Shown here: in pieces, positions 27,420 through 40,810 of the stretch | Numbering within the stretch: the first letter of the stretch is position 1 | How the letters are laid out: the number at the start of each line of letters is the position of its first letter | Source: Phellopilus nigrolimitatus | Lineage: Eukaryota > Basidiomycota > Agaricomycetes > Hymenochaetales > Hymenochaetaceae | DNA: 64,000 nucleotides | Direction: 5' to 3' | Assembly: GCA_021029095.1 (NCBI GenBank) | Contig: JAJOHG010000065.1 | Coordinates: 87,776 to 151,775, forward strand | The notes under the pieces: generated by a model | Databases searched by the model: none | Told to the model about the DNA's origin: nothing | The model's input: the letters and a program-made list of their open reading frames with translations, nothing else | Program-made: the position numbers and the translations under genes

Positions 27420-28095
27420 ACAACGGTGCGGCTCTCGGTCCTCCCCGCAGAGCTACGAGACAGATTTAGCGGACTTCTTGTCCTCGTAATAGACATATTT
27501 AAGGCCCACGCACATTTAACGCATCTCTCGACGAGACGAAAGGGGATTTACCAGTGACGGCGGATCATCTCCGATATATTATCTTGTACCTAGGCAGATC
27601 GCCAGCTAAACCTACCGTGGCAGAAAGAAGCCAGGAACTGGCAATAACCTATTAGCATTGTGCAGCGGATACTGTCATCGCATGCTTCGGCGGACACAGC
27701 TAGAAGTAACCCGAAACAGTTGGCGCACATTCACACGTTCAAAAATAAATATGAACGGGGTGAAAAAGACAGAGCGTTACTTGTCGCAGTAGCCTGAGCT
27801 GTCGGCTGTCGAGAATGCAGTTTGAGGGAACGAGGTTTCAGAATGCACGCACAGAGTTCCCGACTGTCTCGGCCCTCAGCCACAGGTCGCAGCGGGTTCC
27901 CAAGCACCTACTAGTAGCCGTACCGAGACAACGGCTATCACAAGACAGTATAGATTTCTCAGCGACAGTTCTGACAATGAAGCAGTAGACACAGAGCCGA
28001 CATTTTGTGGGAGGATGTTCGAAATTCGTAGTGCCTTGGGAGCATGCCTGGAAAGGGCCGCCCATGATCCGACCTGATCGCCGCTTTATGAAGAG
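27420..28095 (-). repeat. Outer, diverged flank of right inverted-repeat arm
   Basis: Matches about 9115-9769 in reverse complement at lower identity with indels. It ends about 150 bases before the Tsr1 stop codon, so the duplication reaches almost to that gene. Confidence 0.7.
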
Positions 28096-28247
28096 CGCAT
28101 CATAATCTCTAAAAGCGACTGAAACTGAGCGTTGAGCATGTTCTTCAGGGGAGGGACTCCAACGCAGTACTAGCTCATGAAAGGGAAAAGAAGAAAACAA
28201 CAGGTGATCATATACGCTTTTACAAAATAATAGCTAGCAGATCCTAC

Positions 28248-31200
28248 TCACTCCTCCATCGCATCGCTCTCGTCGATGCTGCTCTCAATTTCCTTCCACA
28301 ACGTCGGCCACTTAGGATACACCCGCTTATACAGAGACATGCACACAGTATCCATCTGATTGATGGGCCCGTCAAAGTGGGCCTTGAAGTAACCGTGCGT
28401 ACCCAGAGATGCGCGGATATGGCCCGTGCGACCGTATTTGGTGTGCAACTGGATGGGCGCAAAGTACGCGATATCATCTGCATGGAGAAAGAAATTGTCA
28501 TAATCAGGGGACAGTGGTTGACAGGACGTGTCGAAAGTGCGGGCGGCAGTTGTGACTCACCGGCGTTGAAGAACATGTAGCGCACGGTGGCTGTCTTTTT
28601 GTGCACCTTGAATGGGTGACCAGTGAGAATAATCCGCTTTGCAATGACGCGTGTCGTGTCCGTGTTCATGAACGAGCCCATCGCTACAAGATCTGGCGCT
28701 GAGGCACAGAAAAAAACGGTAAGCCGCTTTGCTCCTAAGACGGAAGAAGAAAAGAAAGAGAAAATAGATCATACCTTGCGGATCATCAGTCTCGCGAAGA
28801 AGGGCGCAAGGCTGGTTACCGAACGCGACTGAGCCGTATGTCGTCGCGACGCTGGTGACGCCGTGCCTGAGCCAGCGCTCGAACTTGTGGACATTGTTCG
28901 CGCCCTTTCCACCGCCCCGGGTGTGCTGGCTGTATACTGGGCTCGTACGGAGGCGGCGGGGTCCGTAACACAGAATAAGCGGATCCTGTGTTCGTAGATA
29001 CATCGGACGTCAGAAGTCAAGTCCTCATCAACATTTTCCTTGTTTCGTCGAGTCACCAAACACTCACTTTCGAGCGTACGGGCTCCTCGTACTCTGTGTT
29101 GCGCTGCACAGTGAAGTTCAGGACCGAAACCTTGTGTTCGTGTTGCAAGAGCCCAAAGACGACGAAGGGGTGAGAGAAGTCGACCTTTGCCGCTTCTTCT
29201 GGGACATCTCTGAGCGTCACCGTCACCCGCGTTCCAGGCTGTACAGACCACCGGTCAAAAAATGTTTGAAAATGTGGTAAATCTGCTATTGCTTTCTAGT
29301 CTCTTACCTCGACGCCATATCCCTCAGCCTCGGTCCTGCGCTTGACGTTCCGCTCCGTACGCCTGAAGTCCTCAAATTGAAAAATACGGGCGTAATCACG
29401 CGGTAAGTTTTCATATGCGTCCCAGGGGCTCGTGCGGAAGGAGCGAAGACCGCGAAAGCGTTGGAACCGCGTCCGCGCGGGAACGTCCTTAGGCGTGTCA
29501 AGCTCATCGGGAAATGTAGCGTCTTCAGCCTCTTCTTCGGTGCGATTTCGCGAACGCCATTCTTGAAGTCTGCAGGTTCGTAAGCGGTTAGGATTTTCTT
29601 GAAGCCAATGTTTCGGGAAAACAAAAAGAAGGAAGATTCGGGTGGGAGGACGTACTGCCGCGATTCCTCCTCCATGTCAAAGTCTTGGAACGCGACGCTT
29701 CTACGGCTGGAAGACTCCATCTCTGTCTCCGGAAGATCCTCCATCTCCTCCTCCTCTTCCTCAGCAGCAGCCTCAGCAGCAGCCTCGTCATGCATACCGA
29801 CATCGCTCCCGTCAGCGTCCGTGTTGCCGTCCTGTTCGTCACCCTCGTCTTCCTCCTCCTCTTCGACGATCCACGCGGCCTGGTACTCGCTCCACCCCTT
29901 CGGCACGCGCTTCACGCGGCGCGGCGTCGTGCCCTTCTTCGCGTCCGGGATGGCGGCATCGCCATCTGGGGCGGAGTGGTATTTAGAACCCTGCATCTCC
30001 TCCTCCGTCGGCCACGTCTGCTCATTCTCAAGCGCGTCTGGTACATTCGTCGACACCAGCGAATCAACGTCATCCGCATCGGGTGCGGCAAGCAGCGCGG
30101 GTTCGACCTCCATGCTTGCGCCCGTGTCCTTTCCCGCTCGCGGGAGCGGCGCAGAAACGACGCGCTCGACCTGGAAGTCTCCGTAGCCAGGCAGGTGCAC
30201 AAGCCTGTTCGCGGAGAAGGGCGCGCCGCGTAGGACGCCAGTTACATGCAACCTTCCCGTCCGCCCATCCAATTTTGCGTCCGCCTCGGCATCCACGTCT
30301 GCGTCCCAGCGCACGTCCTCCGCGAGAAGCCACGCCCTGCTCTCGCGCCAACGGACCTCCGCGGGCCTACCTTCGCACAGCGCACGCAGAGAATTGATAC
30401 GGTCTGCCGGCAAGGCGAGGTCGAACACGCGGCCCAGCGAAGGCACGAAGTACTGCATGAAGGAGAGAAGCGACCTAAGGATTCCGGTCCGAGACTTAGG
30501 GTCGGGAGAAGCAGTGGGAGCAACGGCGACTACGACAGAAGGCAGGCCCTGCGTCTGTAGGGCCCGCAGAAGGAGATCTCCCCATTGGTCAACTTCGACG
30601 GTAGGAGAGAGGACGAAGAGGACATAGTCGGCGGCTTTGCATGCGTCGAGGGCAGCATAGAATTGTCGATACGGTAAATTAACAAACTGTATCGACGTTT
30701 TAAACCGATCTGCTCTTGAAGAGCAGGTAACTGAGCATTGATCAAAGTAGTCAATAAAAAAAAATGAATACTCACTTTAGTTTCCACAGCCCGTGTGCAG
30801 GACATGTTTCCGTGTCTGCATCCAACGATTCCGCCAGTGCTGCAGCTGCCATCTGCGAGCTCACATCTTCCGAAAGAGGAACCACGGCCACGATCCTCGG
30901 TGCGCTGTCGACACCGCTGAACAGGCGGGTGGCAGAGAGCAACGCTTGTCGTTTTTTGATTTGGGCCTGCTTCCCAGCATTTTTTCGATTTGCGCGTAAC
31001 TGAGACGCCGTAGTTTGGTTTTGAGCCGCCTTCGGTTGTTGCTTATTGACTCGGCCTGCACACAGATGAGTTCGTCAATGAACGTGAGGAGATTCCAGGC
31101 AGACCTTTTGCTAGATCCTTCAGAGATGATTTGGTCGCGTGTTTAGACTTGAATGCCTTGTTCGTCTGCACACCATGTTAATCTGAATTCCCAGTTGATA

Positions 31201-31259
31201 ATGGTCGAGGATCAGACCTGCTTGAGTGTCGGCCTATGGCGGTGCATATCGAGGCCCAT
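28248..31259 (-). CDS. TSR1: Tsr1-like 40S ribosome biogenesis factor
   Basis: Starts [14 protein letters not shown] at 31259 (exon 31218-31259), then exons 31105-31165, 30776-31055, 29656-30714, and about 29309-29569, 28980-29240 and three more to the TGA at 28248. The order of features is that of Tsr1: a basic N-terminus ([16 protein letters not shown]), a degenerate GTPase-like domain, an acidic Glu/Asp run at about 29750-29870, the motif [13 protein letters not shown], a DTPKDVPAR block, and a C-terminal part with [10 protein letters not shown] and [16 protein letters not shown]. Tsr1 is a nuclear and cytoplasmic assembly factor on pre-40S particles that blocks premature translation-factor binding; it is related to the GTPase Bms1 but lacks GTPase activity. 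The identification rests on several family motifs in order. Internal exon limits in the last third are approximate. Confidence 0.9.
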
Positions 31260-32833
31260 TTTTTTTTTTAAGTTTATAAAGAGAGGCTGCTGCCGTTACA
31301 ATATGAAGAGATCGTGGCGCATACACCTTCCGCTCAAACTTTTGTCAAGAAGTGCGTCTATATCGGGTAATAATGTGGCGCGACAGACTTTGACTGCCCT
31401 TCGCGCTGAAAAAACTCATGTGTTCTTTATAAACGCTTTTGACTTATAAGTTATATAGAATCTGGTAGCAGCTTTTTAGCTTGACATGTATCTTTCGTGT
31501 TAAATCTTATATTACATGTACAGCTACCGATGTATCATTACGAAAGCTCACTCGAGCATGCAATTCCGACGAGCGCAAAACTTATGCGAATACTTAATTT
31601 GTGGGATAGCATTTGCCCAGGAGCTCAATACAGTGCTTGGAAAATAATTTTGTGCGGACTTATGATTATAGTATCAAAGCACCTAGAGATGTTCATGTCG
31701 AAAAAACCGAAATTGTATGACTCTGAGGAGCAGATTTCGTTATCTCATGATGTATGCTAGAGATTGATTCGGCGTCTAAACGTCTCCACGACTCTTTTTC
31801 TCTGAGAATATGAAACATCATGCTAATCCTAATTGTCTTCAATACAGACGGTGGTCAAGGTTCCATGGTTACGTATCTACCTGTTGGAAGTTCGGGATCT
31901 CGTTTGTGTTTCCGCCTGTCTTCTACTCCAAAACTTCCTCCGTGAATACTAAGTATGTTTCCGCTGCTGGACATAAACCCGTTATTGGATTAGATAGACC
32001 ATATTCTGATTGCTCCATCAGAGAAACCAAAGGCAAACATGTAAGGCATGACTCTGGGTTGACTGAAATGCTTATGAGCTCTTGGAACTTGGCCATCACA
32101 AATGAAGAAAAAAAAATGCAGAGGTGAATGTTAGTTAGCATGATCCTCCTAGACACAGCCTGAGTAGGACTTCCTCAACTGAAGGACATCATTCGTTTCA
32201 TGTGGCAGCATCAAACTTGGTCGACTTTGTAATGCACATAGGCTTACATCCGGATGCACCAATTATTAGTTTATCTCCTTTGCCATAAAATACAATCATG
32301 CCATCAGGAGATCTGAACTCCTCGTTAAATGTAGGATTCCACGTTACATGCCTTTATATTCAATAGAATAAGTTCAAAGAGCTTACGAGAACCCCAACCG
32401 ATCAGTGCATTGCGCAGACGGAGCCTATGAGATTAATGATGAGTCGTTCCAATTTTCCTCCTGCTTTTAAGAACCATCCCGCTTTCAGATAACCATAATT
32501 GTGGAGTATTGCTATTAGCCTGTTTGCCGGGGAACCTCCCGATGGCCAGAGAAAACCACTTGATCCTTCGTTTTGCATAGCTTTGACCATCCGAAAGATA
32601 GTTGGCACCAATGTCCTATGACATATCTCGAACGTTTATTGAGAATTCTGAGAGCCCAAGTATGAATGCTCTTAAAAAAAGTTACGTAGACTGTACATAC
32701 GTGTTTTCTTGTGTTCTTCTTTTAAACCGAGTGTGGCTGGTGAAAACGCCACCGAAATTCCATAAATGGAAAACACTCTTCTTTCGGCTTCGTCGCCGTG
32801 GACGCGTTCCCGCTGCGCTTAACGTTCGCCACG
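31260..32833. other. Intergenic AT-rich region between divergent Tsr1 and DUF3844 genes
   Basis: No gene is supported. Several open frames of 70-105 codons occur because the sequence is AT-rich, but none shows a known family or consistent splicing. The strongest is on the minus strand at 32402-32611 (LWPSGGSPANRLIAILHNYG), which I cannot connect to other exons. Confidence 0.4.
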
Positions 32834-34057
32834 ATGTTTTCAAAAGCTTGGGTCCTGCTGCTACTAGCAGAGCTGACGCTTGGCATCCGAGTATACCTCC
32901 ATCCTGCTCCGCGACGTGACTTTTTGTCTTCAACGCTTTCGCCATCTCAAGCACGCGTCGCAGTCTCGCACCACCTTGGACTCGATGTGTTCGACTCTAT
33001 TGAAGACGTAGACAAGTCGACCGAACGGTTCATCTCGGGAGATTTTGTCGGAGAAGGCTCACGAAATGCTATACTCCTGACTTTGAGTGAAGATGTTGCT
33101 CGAGGTGAGTATATTGTGAACTTCACTCAATTGACTAATTCGAACAGGAACGAAACCCAGATGTTATTCCCCCTGCCTTCAAGCCATCGTTTTTCCTGTC
33201 AAACCCACCTTTAGCGTCTTCAGAAATCTCCCTTGTCGTCTCTTCCTATCTTCAACGGGCTGAGCACGTCTATTCCAATATTGTTTACGAGGCCACGTCC
33301 ATTCCCCATGTCCCGCGCCTAATCGACGTTTTTTCCGCAAGCCCTTCTTCCGCCACCGAGGACTTCCTCGCCGAAACTGCGCAACTCGTCACTCTCATTG
33401 AATCAGATGAAACCGACACCTTTGGCGCGTTCGAGCTCCATGGGGTCTCCCAGATTGCCGGCGAGTACGGGCGGCAGAGCGAACAGTTCACGCTCGCGGT
33501 CGAGACGACCCAGGCGCTGCTTCTTTCTGCATTGGAGAACTCGAAGCTTTCCGTCGTCGTCTTGACTTACCCCTCTCCCAATGCATCCGGCAAGCGCCAG
33601 ACGGCGCAGCCGCCACAATCGCCCCTCCCGTCTTCTGTGCCATCGCCGCAACTCCCGATTGGAGGCGTCTCGACATGCCACGCCACGGCCGACGCGTGCG
33701 CGAACGCGACGAGCGCGTGCTCAGGCAGAGGCGAATGTGCGGAGGCCAGCAAAGCGGGAAGGACGTGCTTCGTGTGCGCGTGTGAAGTCACGCTGGATAG
33801 CAATGATCGCAGGGAACACTGGGTTGGCGATGCTTGCGAGCGCAAGGACATTAGCGCGTGAGTATGCTTCTAAAAACAAAGAATATCTACTGATTTGTGT
33901 GTTGAAATGCTGTAGGCCGTTCGTCCTGATTACTGGAACCGTCATCGGCATCCTTTTAGTTGTATTTGGCTCGGTTTCCTTATTGTACAGCATCGGTGAC
34001 CAGACTCTGCCGCCCACATTGACCGCCAGCGCGTCAGGTCACATTAAACGGGATTAG
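32834..34057 (+). CDS. DUF3844-family type I membrane protein (ER/vacuolar sorting related)
   Basis: Exons 32834-33104, 33148-33857 and 33916-34057. The start MFSKAWVLLLLAELTLG is a signal peptide. The C-terminal third has the DUF3844 pattern: a Cys-rich EGF-like segment (CSGRGECAEA, CFVCACEVT, ACERKDIS), then a membrane helix (VLITGTVIGILLVVFGSVSL), then LLYSIGDQTLPP and a short basic tail. In yeasts and moulds this family is linked to ER export and vacuolar sorting; the molecular role is poorly defined. With the canonical GTGAGT donor at 33105, exon 2 is one base out of frame with the conserved reading (DVIPPAFKP). A non-standard donor at about 33093 or an extra C at 33156-33158 would restore it. 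Confidence 0.8.
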
Positions 34058-34157
34058 CATCATCCACAATGCGCATGTTTTTGATGGATAAATTTGCATT
34101 AAATTATCAGAAGGAGAATGAACGTGTCATCGTGTATCTATAATGAGGGCCTCAAGG

Positions 34158-37100
34158 TTACTTAAGACCATACTCCTGCAGCATATCCATCCACTGCCTA
34201 TCTGTATTGGCAGGCACTGTCTGCGGGGTAATGCCACCACCATCCGCCACTGCCTGTCGTCTCATATCACCAAAGTCTAGTAGAATACTGTCATCGAAAT
34301 GTAACGATTGCGATCGAGGGAAGGCAAAAGCTGCAGACGCAGCTTGGTGCGATATATCATCCGTCGGGAAAGACGGGTAGCTGCTCTGCCACAAGTTTAC
34401 TAGCGCCAGCTCCTGGGCGGAGAATTCCAGGTCCATCTCGGCGACGCCGATATTCATTTGTTCCTGATTGACGCCCTGACGACTGCCCTCGAACGAGGGT
34501 GAGAAAGTCGATCCGACATTCGCAACTCGCGGGTCCAGTCCTGACTCAAGGAACACCTCGATAGCTCTTTCTTCGTCCCTCGTAACTCGTTGATAGTCGT
34601 AGTTCATCGTCAGACTGGTCTTTCCACCAAGGCGATCAAGCCCGTCGTCTGCGACCACCACAGGGCGTTGCAGCTCACCATTCGCAGCCGCTTGCTGGCT
34701 CTGGGCAAGCACGTCCCTTGCCTGGTCGCGATACTTCATCATAGGCGCCTGAGAGTCATATATGGTAGATGAACAATTAACACGATAAATTAAGATTGTA
34801 GAAAACATACCAGATTCCTCTGGGCGTTCTTATTAGTAGTCGATGCCACTTCGAGAATCTCGCATACGGTGCTGAGCTTGTCCATAGCTGGGAGTGCGAG
34901 CTTAGACATGGGAGCGCGCGTAACGAGGAGGCACATCACAATCTGGAAAGGACGAACGTCGTCAGCCAGCTTAAATGCATTTCATGGCGGATGGAGACCT
35001 GCGCACAGCGGAGGATACAGCACTCGCAAAGTTCCCACCATCCCTCGTTATTATAGTCGGAAGCTGTCAAAAGAGTTCCAGAACGTAACTAGATAACAAA
35101 AGAAAGAAGGAACTGACTTACCTGATGGTACATCGATTTCAGGCAGGAGATGATGCGGAAGGCGCTGCGGTAGCAAGCTATCACTGAAGGGTAAAACCTG
35201 CTTTTTGATAAATCTGCGAGGCGCTCATCAAGAGCAAGGATCAAGTATCCGCGATGAAGATAAAAAAACACTGCATCATTCTAGTCAGAATTGCCTCGAG
35301 CAGACATAGTCAATGCAGCCGAATAGACAAACTCGATTCTTGAAGACGTAAGGCCTCCCATCGCTGCATTTTCACCCTGGGCGATAATTTGGCATTCTCC
35401 TCCTCGTTTTGCGTGATCTTGAGCCAGTCCGGCATGGTTACGGTTTGCTCACGGACTTTCCGATCAATGCCCAAAACGGCGCCGTAGGTCGGTACAACAC
35501 ACCCAAAGACTTGCTCACAGAAGGTGCCGATGAATTTGACGAACTCTATCTTCCATCGCCAGACTTCAGATATTTGTTATTAAAAAATGAGAGGAACACT
35601 GAATGGTACTGAAGAAAGCGCCTACAATTAGGTTGATCAGCATCGCTTTCCACAGTTTCATGTTCTTCGGGTATTGGGCAATCTACAAAGACAGCCGTGA
35701 TGGAGGAAGGCCGTCCCATCGAGAAACTCTGATTATCGAGTTGTCAGCTTAGCTGGTATCGTATAAAAAATAAGCATGACTGCACAATTGTGGCATCGAG
35801 AGTGTACAATTGCCAGAATGTGGCATGCCTGCGTGCAGCGGTCCGCCCTTCCAATTTCCACTGTGAGCTGTCACGATCTAGCAGAGTAGATAAATTTCAA
35901 TAAACGAAGGTACTGTAGAAGTGTCATTGCGCACGTAGACCCATCTGTACGTAAAATACAAGATGAGAACGGCCCATCATATGAAAGACGAACTAAATAT
36001 TCACTCACACTAAAAGCTAGTTTGATGGCGATTCCCATGATGGGCCAAGCTCGCATGCTCCCTTGCGGCGAGTCGCTGAACTCAAGGTATCTTACCATTT
36101 GTATCTAAAGTCGTCTAAATTCGAAGTCCAGGTTATCGACAAGAAATGCCCACCACAGATTGCACTGCGGCCAGGGTGGTATTCTCAACGGGTGACTTGA
36201 ATGACAGAGCTGCGCGTGCAAGATGATAGTAGTTGTCCGCCTCCGGTGCGTAGGCCGGACGTGTGGTATCCCAGAGTACTCCTAAAGAAAAGACCATAAA
36301 AAGAAGCGAGATGTTGTGGGCACAAAACCTGCGTGAGTCCGGGAGCGGAACGTATATGGGTACTTTGTAGTGTCAAGGCAAAGTATGATAAATGCTCTGC
36401 TAAAATACGTATGATGAGAAATAGGACAGACCAAGGAGTTCGTCGTATATCTGCTGCCGTGTTATGCACGGGCCTCTATGGTAGAAGTGTCAACAGATCA
36501 GAAAAGGACAGCAAAGTCATTGAATCGAATCACGCACAACCATTTGTCAAATTCCAGAAACACCTCCGATAGCGTACAAGCCACGTCAAAGGGTGGCAAG
36601 AACGGGAAAAGCGCGTCGCAGATATCAAATTTTCCGTCCATGCATGAGATTGGTGCCTCAGGCCATGCATTCTCATAGAATTCGGGAGGTAAACTCCGAT
36701 GTTCCGTTATCAATTCCTTTCCCTTCTTTCACACAGCTTAGTGCGACATAAGCAATGCGTTCAATCTTATGGCAAACCTGCAGTAAGAACTGCCAATTTC
36801 GGTCAATATTGAGCTCCTCCGAGTTTCAGAGTAATGATGAGTCGCTCACATCGGCTCGGGCGGTTTGTCCAAGAAAGTGCATCTCCCCGTTCTGCCCAAT
36901 GGATAATGTACCTACGAGAACTCAGCATTAGTGGGAAAAAAGGGAGTTTAAGAAAGCTCGTTACCAGATGCATCTGTTTTCAATATTGGGCGGCCGCTAT
37001 TGTCACTTCCTTCGGATGGTCGAGAACGACCTGTCTCAGAAGGTCCCACATTGTCATTCCCTTCTTTCTGTTCCAGTAACTGGTCCTTGATATCGAGGAG

Positions 37101-37778
37101 ATCCTTCTGCAGTAAAGGGTGTGGTTCTGCGGAAACACTGGATTGCATTGACCCCAGAGCACTTTCTAGATGTCGGATTTTGACTATGAGCGAGTCGATG
37201 TCATCGTGGAGTTCCTTCGTGTCAGAAAGGACTAAACTGCCCATTCGCAGAGTCAGCGAATAAAAGTTAGGATACCCGGAACTCTCAAGCCTACCGGTTT
37301 CCCCTCCCTTGAGTCAACGAGCCTATATTTATACCATTTCAGTCTATCTATTAAAAGGGTAAACAATTAATTAATAGATATCATTTTACCGTCTGGACAT
37401 ATAACGGAGCATCCTCTTTTTGCACAATTATCACAAGGCACCTTACAGAAGACAGAATGGCCTTCAGCGGGACTTCGAAACCCAGAGAATTAACCTACCT
37501 TGCGGTCACATCTCAGCTTGAGCCTAGATACGAAGATGTTTAGCACGTCAACTTTAATGCCGATCCCACGGGGAATTGCATCCTTATGTGTGTTCTATCA
37601 TTCAGTTGACCTCACCTCCGACATTCCGCGCATGAGACAGGTCGGCGTCCGGGGCGCTTTTTGATTTTAGGAGTGTTGCCTCCTGCATGATCTTCAGTCA
37701 GCATCGAAAGCCAATTGAAGGTCATGAGAGACAAGAGAGCCCGTTTTTTAGAAGGCCAGAACGCTGCTTACTGATCAT
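34158..37778 (-). CDS. Zn2Cys6 (Gal4-type) fungal transcription factor
   Basis: Start ATG at 37778 with a 7-nt first exon (37772-37778), then 37616-37682, 37499-37523, 37390-37441, 37295-37322, 36965-37236 and further exons to the TAA at 34158-34160. Exons 2-4 encode the zinc cluster: CAEC, RRLKLRC, DRKVPC, DNC, AKRGCSVIC, which fits CX2CX6CX5CX2CX8C. Exon 6 has a coiled-coil-like stretch (ELHDDIDSLIVKIRHLESAL). The middle region shows fungal-specific transcription factor motifs: WDTTRPAYAPEADNYYHLAR, GSMRAWPIMGIAIKLA, WKLEGRTAARRHATFWQLY and FSMGRPSSITAVFVDCPIPE. The tail is Ser/Gln-rich. It should bind CGG-containing DNA as a dimer in the nucleus; targets are unknown. Central exon limits between 36960 and 34810 are approximate. 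Confidence 0.9.
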
Positions 37779-39461
37779 TATAGTTGGCTATTTTCAGGGC
37801 GTACCGAATTGCTTCCCAAAGCCCGAGCCGTTGACAAGACGTCCTACATGTACATGTAGATGGGACTTTCGACATGTCTAGAGCCGAAAAGGCAAAATAA
37901 TCTTACATAGCAATGAGCTGTTACTAAGCAAGCTCGACGCACACCAACGGTCAGATCGACTGTTCTTCACGAGCCTCAAATTTCCCCAAAGCACCTCGTT
38001 TTCTCATGTTCCGTCAAAGTCTTTATCTGTCTCGGATTTCTTGTCTCGGCTCAAACCAAACCAAATATTCCGTACTGGGAAGTCATTTCCCGGTTGGTCG
38101 GCAAATCGAGAATTCGTTTGCCCAAGCATTCTTTGAGGTCCGAAAACTATCGTGATTATTTTGAACTTGGGCAGATCGATTGATTGAAGTTCTGAACGGA
38201 CAATGGACACTCCCCTACACCTTTTGTAGCAATATGGAGATCTAGGCCAAGTTAAGGTGAGCTCTATATTTATCAACTTCACAGCGCAAGTCGCACGCCA
38301 ATGCTTGTTCTATTTCCTCACGAGGATCTTGCTTGAGTTTAGAGGGAATTAATCGGCTTATATACTTCATGACTTCGTCTCCGACTATGTGGAACTTCTG
38401 CCTCCAGGCAGGGGGTTCGGAACTCAGAAACAGAGAGCAGCTGTACGGTATAACTTCGTCCGCTACGGTCGGGCGATGATAAGCCAAAATGCAACAGTTG
38501 TGTTACCCACCCAATCGGCGCATTTCAAATTTCAATTACACGTTATTAGCAACCATAAATCAGGTCAAGGAAACGCGCGGTCTGGATACGTGCGCGTCTA
38601 GACAGACCTCTGGCATAGAAGATACGGGATTTTATTCAGCGAATGCTCATGCAGAGGCGCGAATCTCTGATCTTAGGAATTCAGACATATTTGTGGGGCT
38701 CTCCAGGCGCTGACATGGAACGTAGGAACATTGGTGTCTGACCCGCCCTCATGTTAGCAGGCTTCAGCTCTAGCGTTCCTCGGAACTTTGCGTCCTTGCG
38801 ATTTTGATCTAGCGCTGCACTCTCTGCCTATAGACGAAAGTCTTCGGCATCGTCCTCGTTGTTCAGCATATCCTCTGACTAACAATAGCATCTGACTCGT
38901 CCTCATGTTAGCAGACTTCAGCTCAAGCGCCCCCTTTGAATTGTTTCTCTTATGGTTCATGATTCTATCGTGATGCGCTCTCCATCTCTGCCGACACACA
39001 AGAGTTGGACTAGTCACCCTCGCTCTCCAGCACATCCTCTGATCTGAATTCCTCTTGCCACTTGCCTGTCTTTGCCCCTCCTGCGCTTTATTTTATTCAA
39101 CGACGTCTCGCTTCTCGCTTCCCACTGTTCACAATAAAGATAACCCTCAACTCAACCCTTCCACTGCGCACCCTTCAACAGCATATTTGGACGTGTTGCA
39201 AGTCCTGTGCGCAGGACACAATCTCTGTTGGAGAATGTTTCATAAATCTTCTTTGTTTAACGATTCAAGATATTTCAGAGATACAAGACGATATCCTCCG
39301 ACTCGCCATTGCGTGTTTCCTTATACAATGCCATCTTGATCATTCACACAGAACGACGAATACGCAAATCCGTCAAAATTTAATATCGCATTTCTGACTC
39401 GTTGGAAACCTATAATAGACCAACTCGTCAACCATTACAAGTGAAACAATAAAGGTCTTGT
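37779..39461. other. Intergenic region with repeat block upstream of the first VWA-gene 3' end
   Basis: No gene is supported. The right part (about 38680-39240) is a repeat-bearing segment described separately. Confidence 0.4.
38680..39240 (+). repeat. Repeat block A: two tandem diverged units plus flanks
   Basis: Two units beginning CCTCATGTTAGCAGRCTTCAGCTC (at about 38747 and about 38900) lie in tandem about 150 bases apart. Each continues into an AGCGCTGCACTCTC or GATGCGCTCTCCATCT-like stretch and a GCATATCCTCTGA or GCACATCCTCTGA stretch. A third diverged copy is at about 44118, in the same orientation, and the segment before the units (CTCTCCAGGCGCTGACATGGAA) and after them (ATATTTGGACG at about 39184) is also matched there. 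Confidence 0.65.
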
Positions 39462-40810
39462 TCAGCTCAACCCCGCGTCTTTCTTCTCCTTCGCCGCGTA
39501 GCTCATGAGTGCCTTCAAAACGACTCGCCTTGTCTGATATATAGTTCAGCGTGTTTAGTACTTAAGAAAGGGAAAGAAATGCAAAGCCGCACCTGCTCGA
39601 GACTGATGTCTTTTTCGCCGAATTCAACTTTCTGAGTATACGTGGCAGCTATCGGAGTCGCCCCGCGTTCTGAATTTGCCCGTTCTGAAGTCGCAGGGGC
39701 ATTCATCACTTGCTTCAGAATATCCAGCGCCGGGGGGATTTCCGATATTGGTATGGGAGTAGAGTCTTCGACAGGAGCTCGTAATCGCTTGTCCGGTGAC
39801 GGAGAGACGGGAGATGGGGGCTTCGCAGGTTTCCGGCCTCGACCGCAGAGCCAGTCAGCCACCAAATTAACCAAAATCAGCAGCCATTGCACTATCGTGC
39901 TAAGATGCATGCTTGTTTTGACGCCAATGGAAAGTTCAAGAGCGAGGGATTCTGGAACGGCCAATTTCAGCCCCTTGGCCTTTTCCTGGTCAGCAGCATT
40001 GGAGAAGAGGTCTTGTATTTCTAGAGCGACGTCCTGAATAGAGAAGCTAGGCAATTTGATTAGAGAGGATTTGATTATGCTTAGGTAACGATTCTCGTAC
40101 CTTCTCACTGCCTGATAAACAAAAAGTCATTTCATCTGCAAATATTGAAATGAAAAAGTCCGTGATTGCTCACCAGAAAGATGTTGTGGTTGGAAAGTAG
40201 CTGCAGCACAGCAAGTCCACTATTACCTGGTGAAGCACCTGTTAAATAAGGGGGGCGGGAGGATGAAAATACAGGGATATGCACCGAGGAGTCGCGACTG
40301 TTTGTGTATAGACAGGACAACAATCTTGTCCGCACTCGGCCTCCAATAGAGCTTGTGAGCGGCACGCAGAGCCAGTTCGAGCGCGACATTACTTCCTTGA
40401 CTATTCGCAGCATTCTGAGTACCCTGAAGCGAGTGGATATTCTCAATCATCTGCTCCATGTCCGACGTGAATTGGAGGTTTTGGAGCAAAGGCGAACGGT
40501 CATCCTTTGGATCGTCGTGGTATGCAACAAGGCCGACTCGCAAATTTCCACGGCTCGGCTGTGGTAGAAGTAAAATGTGACGACAGGTACGCTCGATGGC
40601 CCTGACAGAGTTCGATAGAAATTTATCTTGGTTCTCAAAAGTGTCTTGGATGAAGACAAGATCGCTGAATATGAGGAGGAATCAAATGATGCTCGTTCAA
40701 GAGAGAAAGGGATGTAGCACTTACATTTCTCTTGATGAATTTTCAGACGGCAGGCTGTGGGAGATGGCTAAGTCACTAGGGCCATGTATATGTGATGGAA
40801 CCTCGGCCAT
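39462..40810 (-). CDS. von Willebrand A-like domain protein with degenerate metal site
   Basis: Exon 1 is 40725-40810 (MAEVPSHIHGPSD); exon 2 starts at 40665 and reads DLVFIQDTFENQ, then GNLRVGLVAYHDDPKDD and ADKIVVLSIHK; an intron near 40270 leads to GASPGNSGLAVLQLL, then exons at about 40090 downward and a last exon ending in TGA at 39462-39464 (ALMSYAAKEKKDAG). The fold-defining strands match the VWA domain of the neighbour at 42146, but the MIDAS motif DxTGS is changed to DTFEN and the VTDAPPHG loop is replaced, so metal-dependent ligand binding should be lost. The C-terminal half has one hydrophobic segment (IVQWLLILVNLVADWL) and a Pro/Ser/Arg linker. Function unknown; it is a diverged paralogue of the next gene. 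Confidence 0.7.

Noticed and set aside
29599..30233. Frames opposite the acidic run of Tsr1
   Set aside because: Ser/Leu-rich shadows of Glu/Asp codons.
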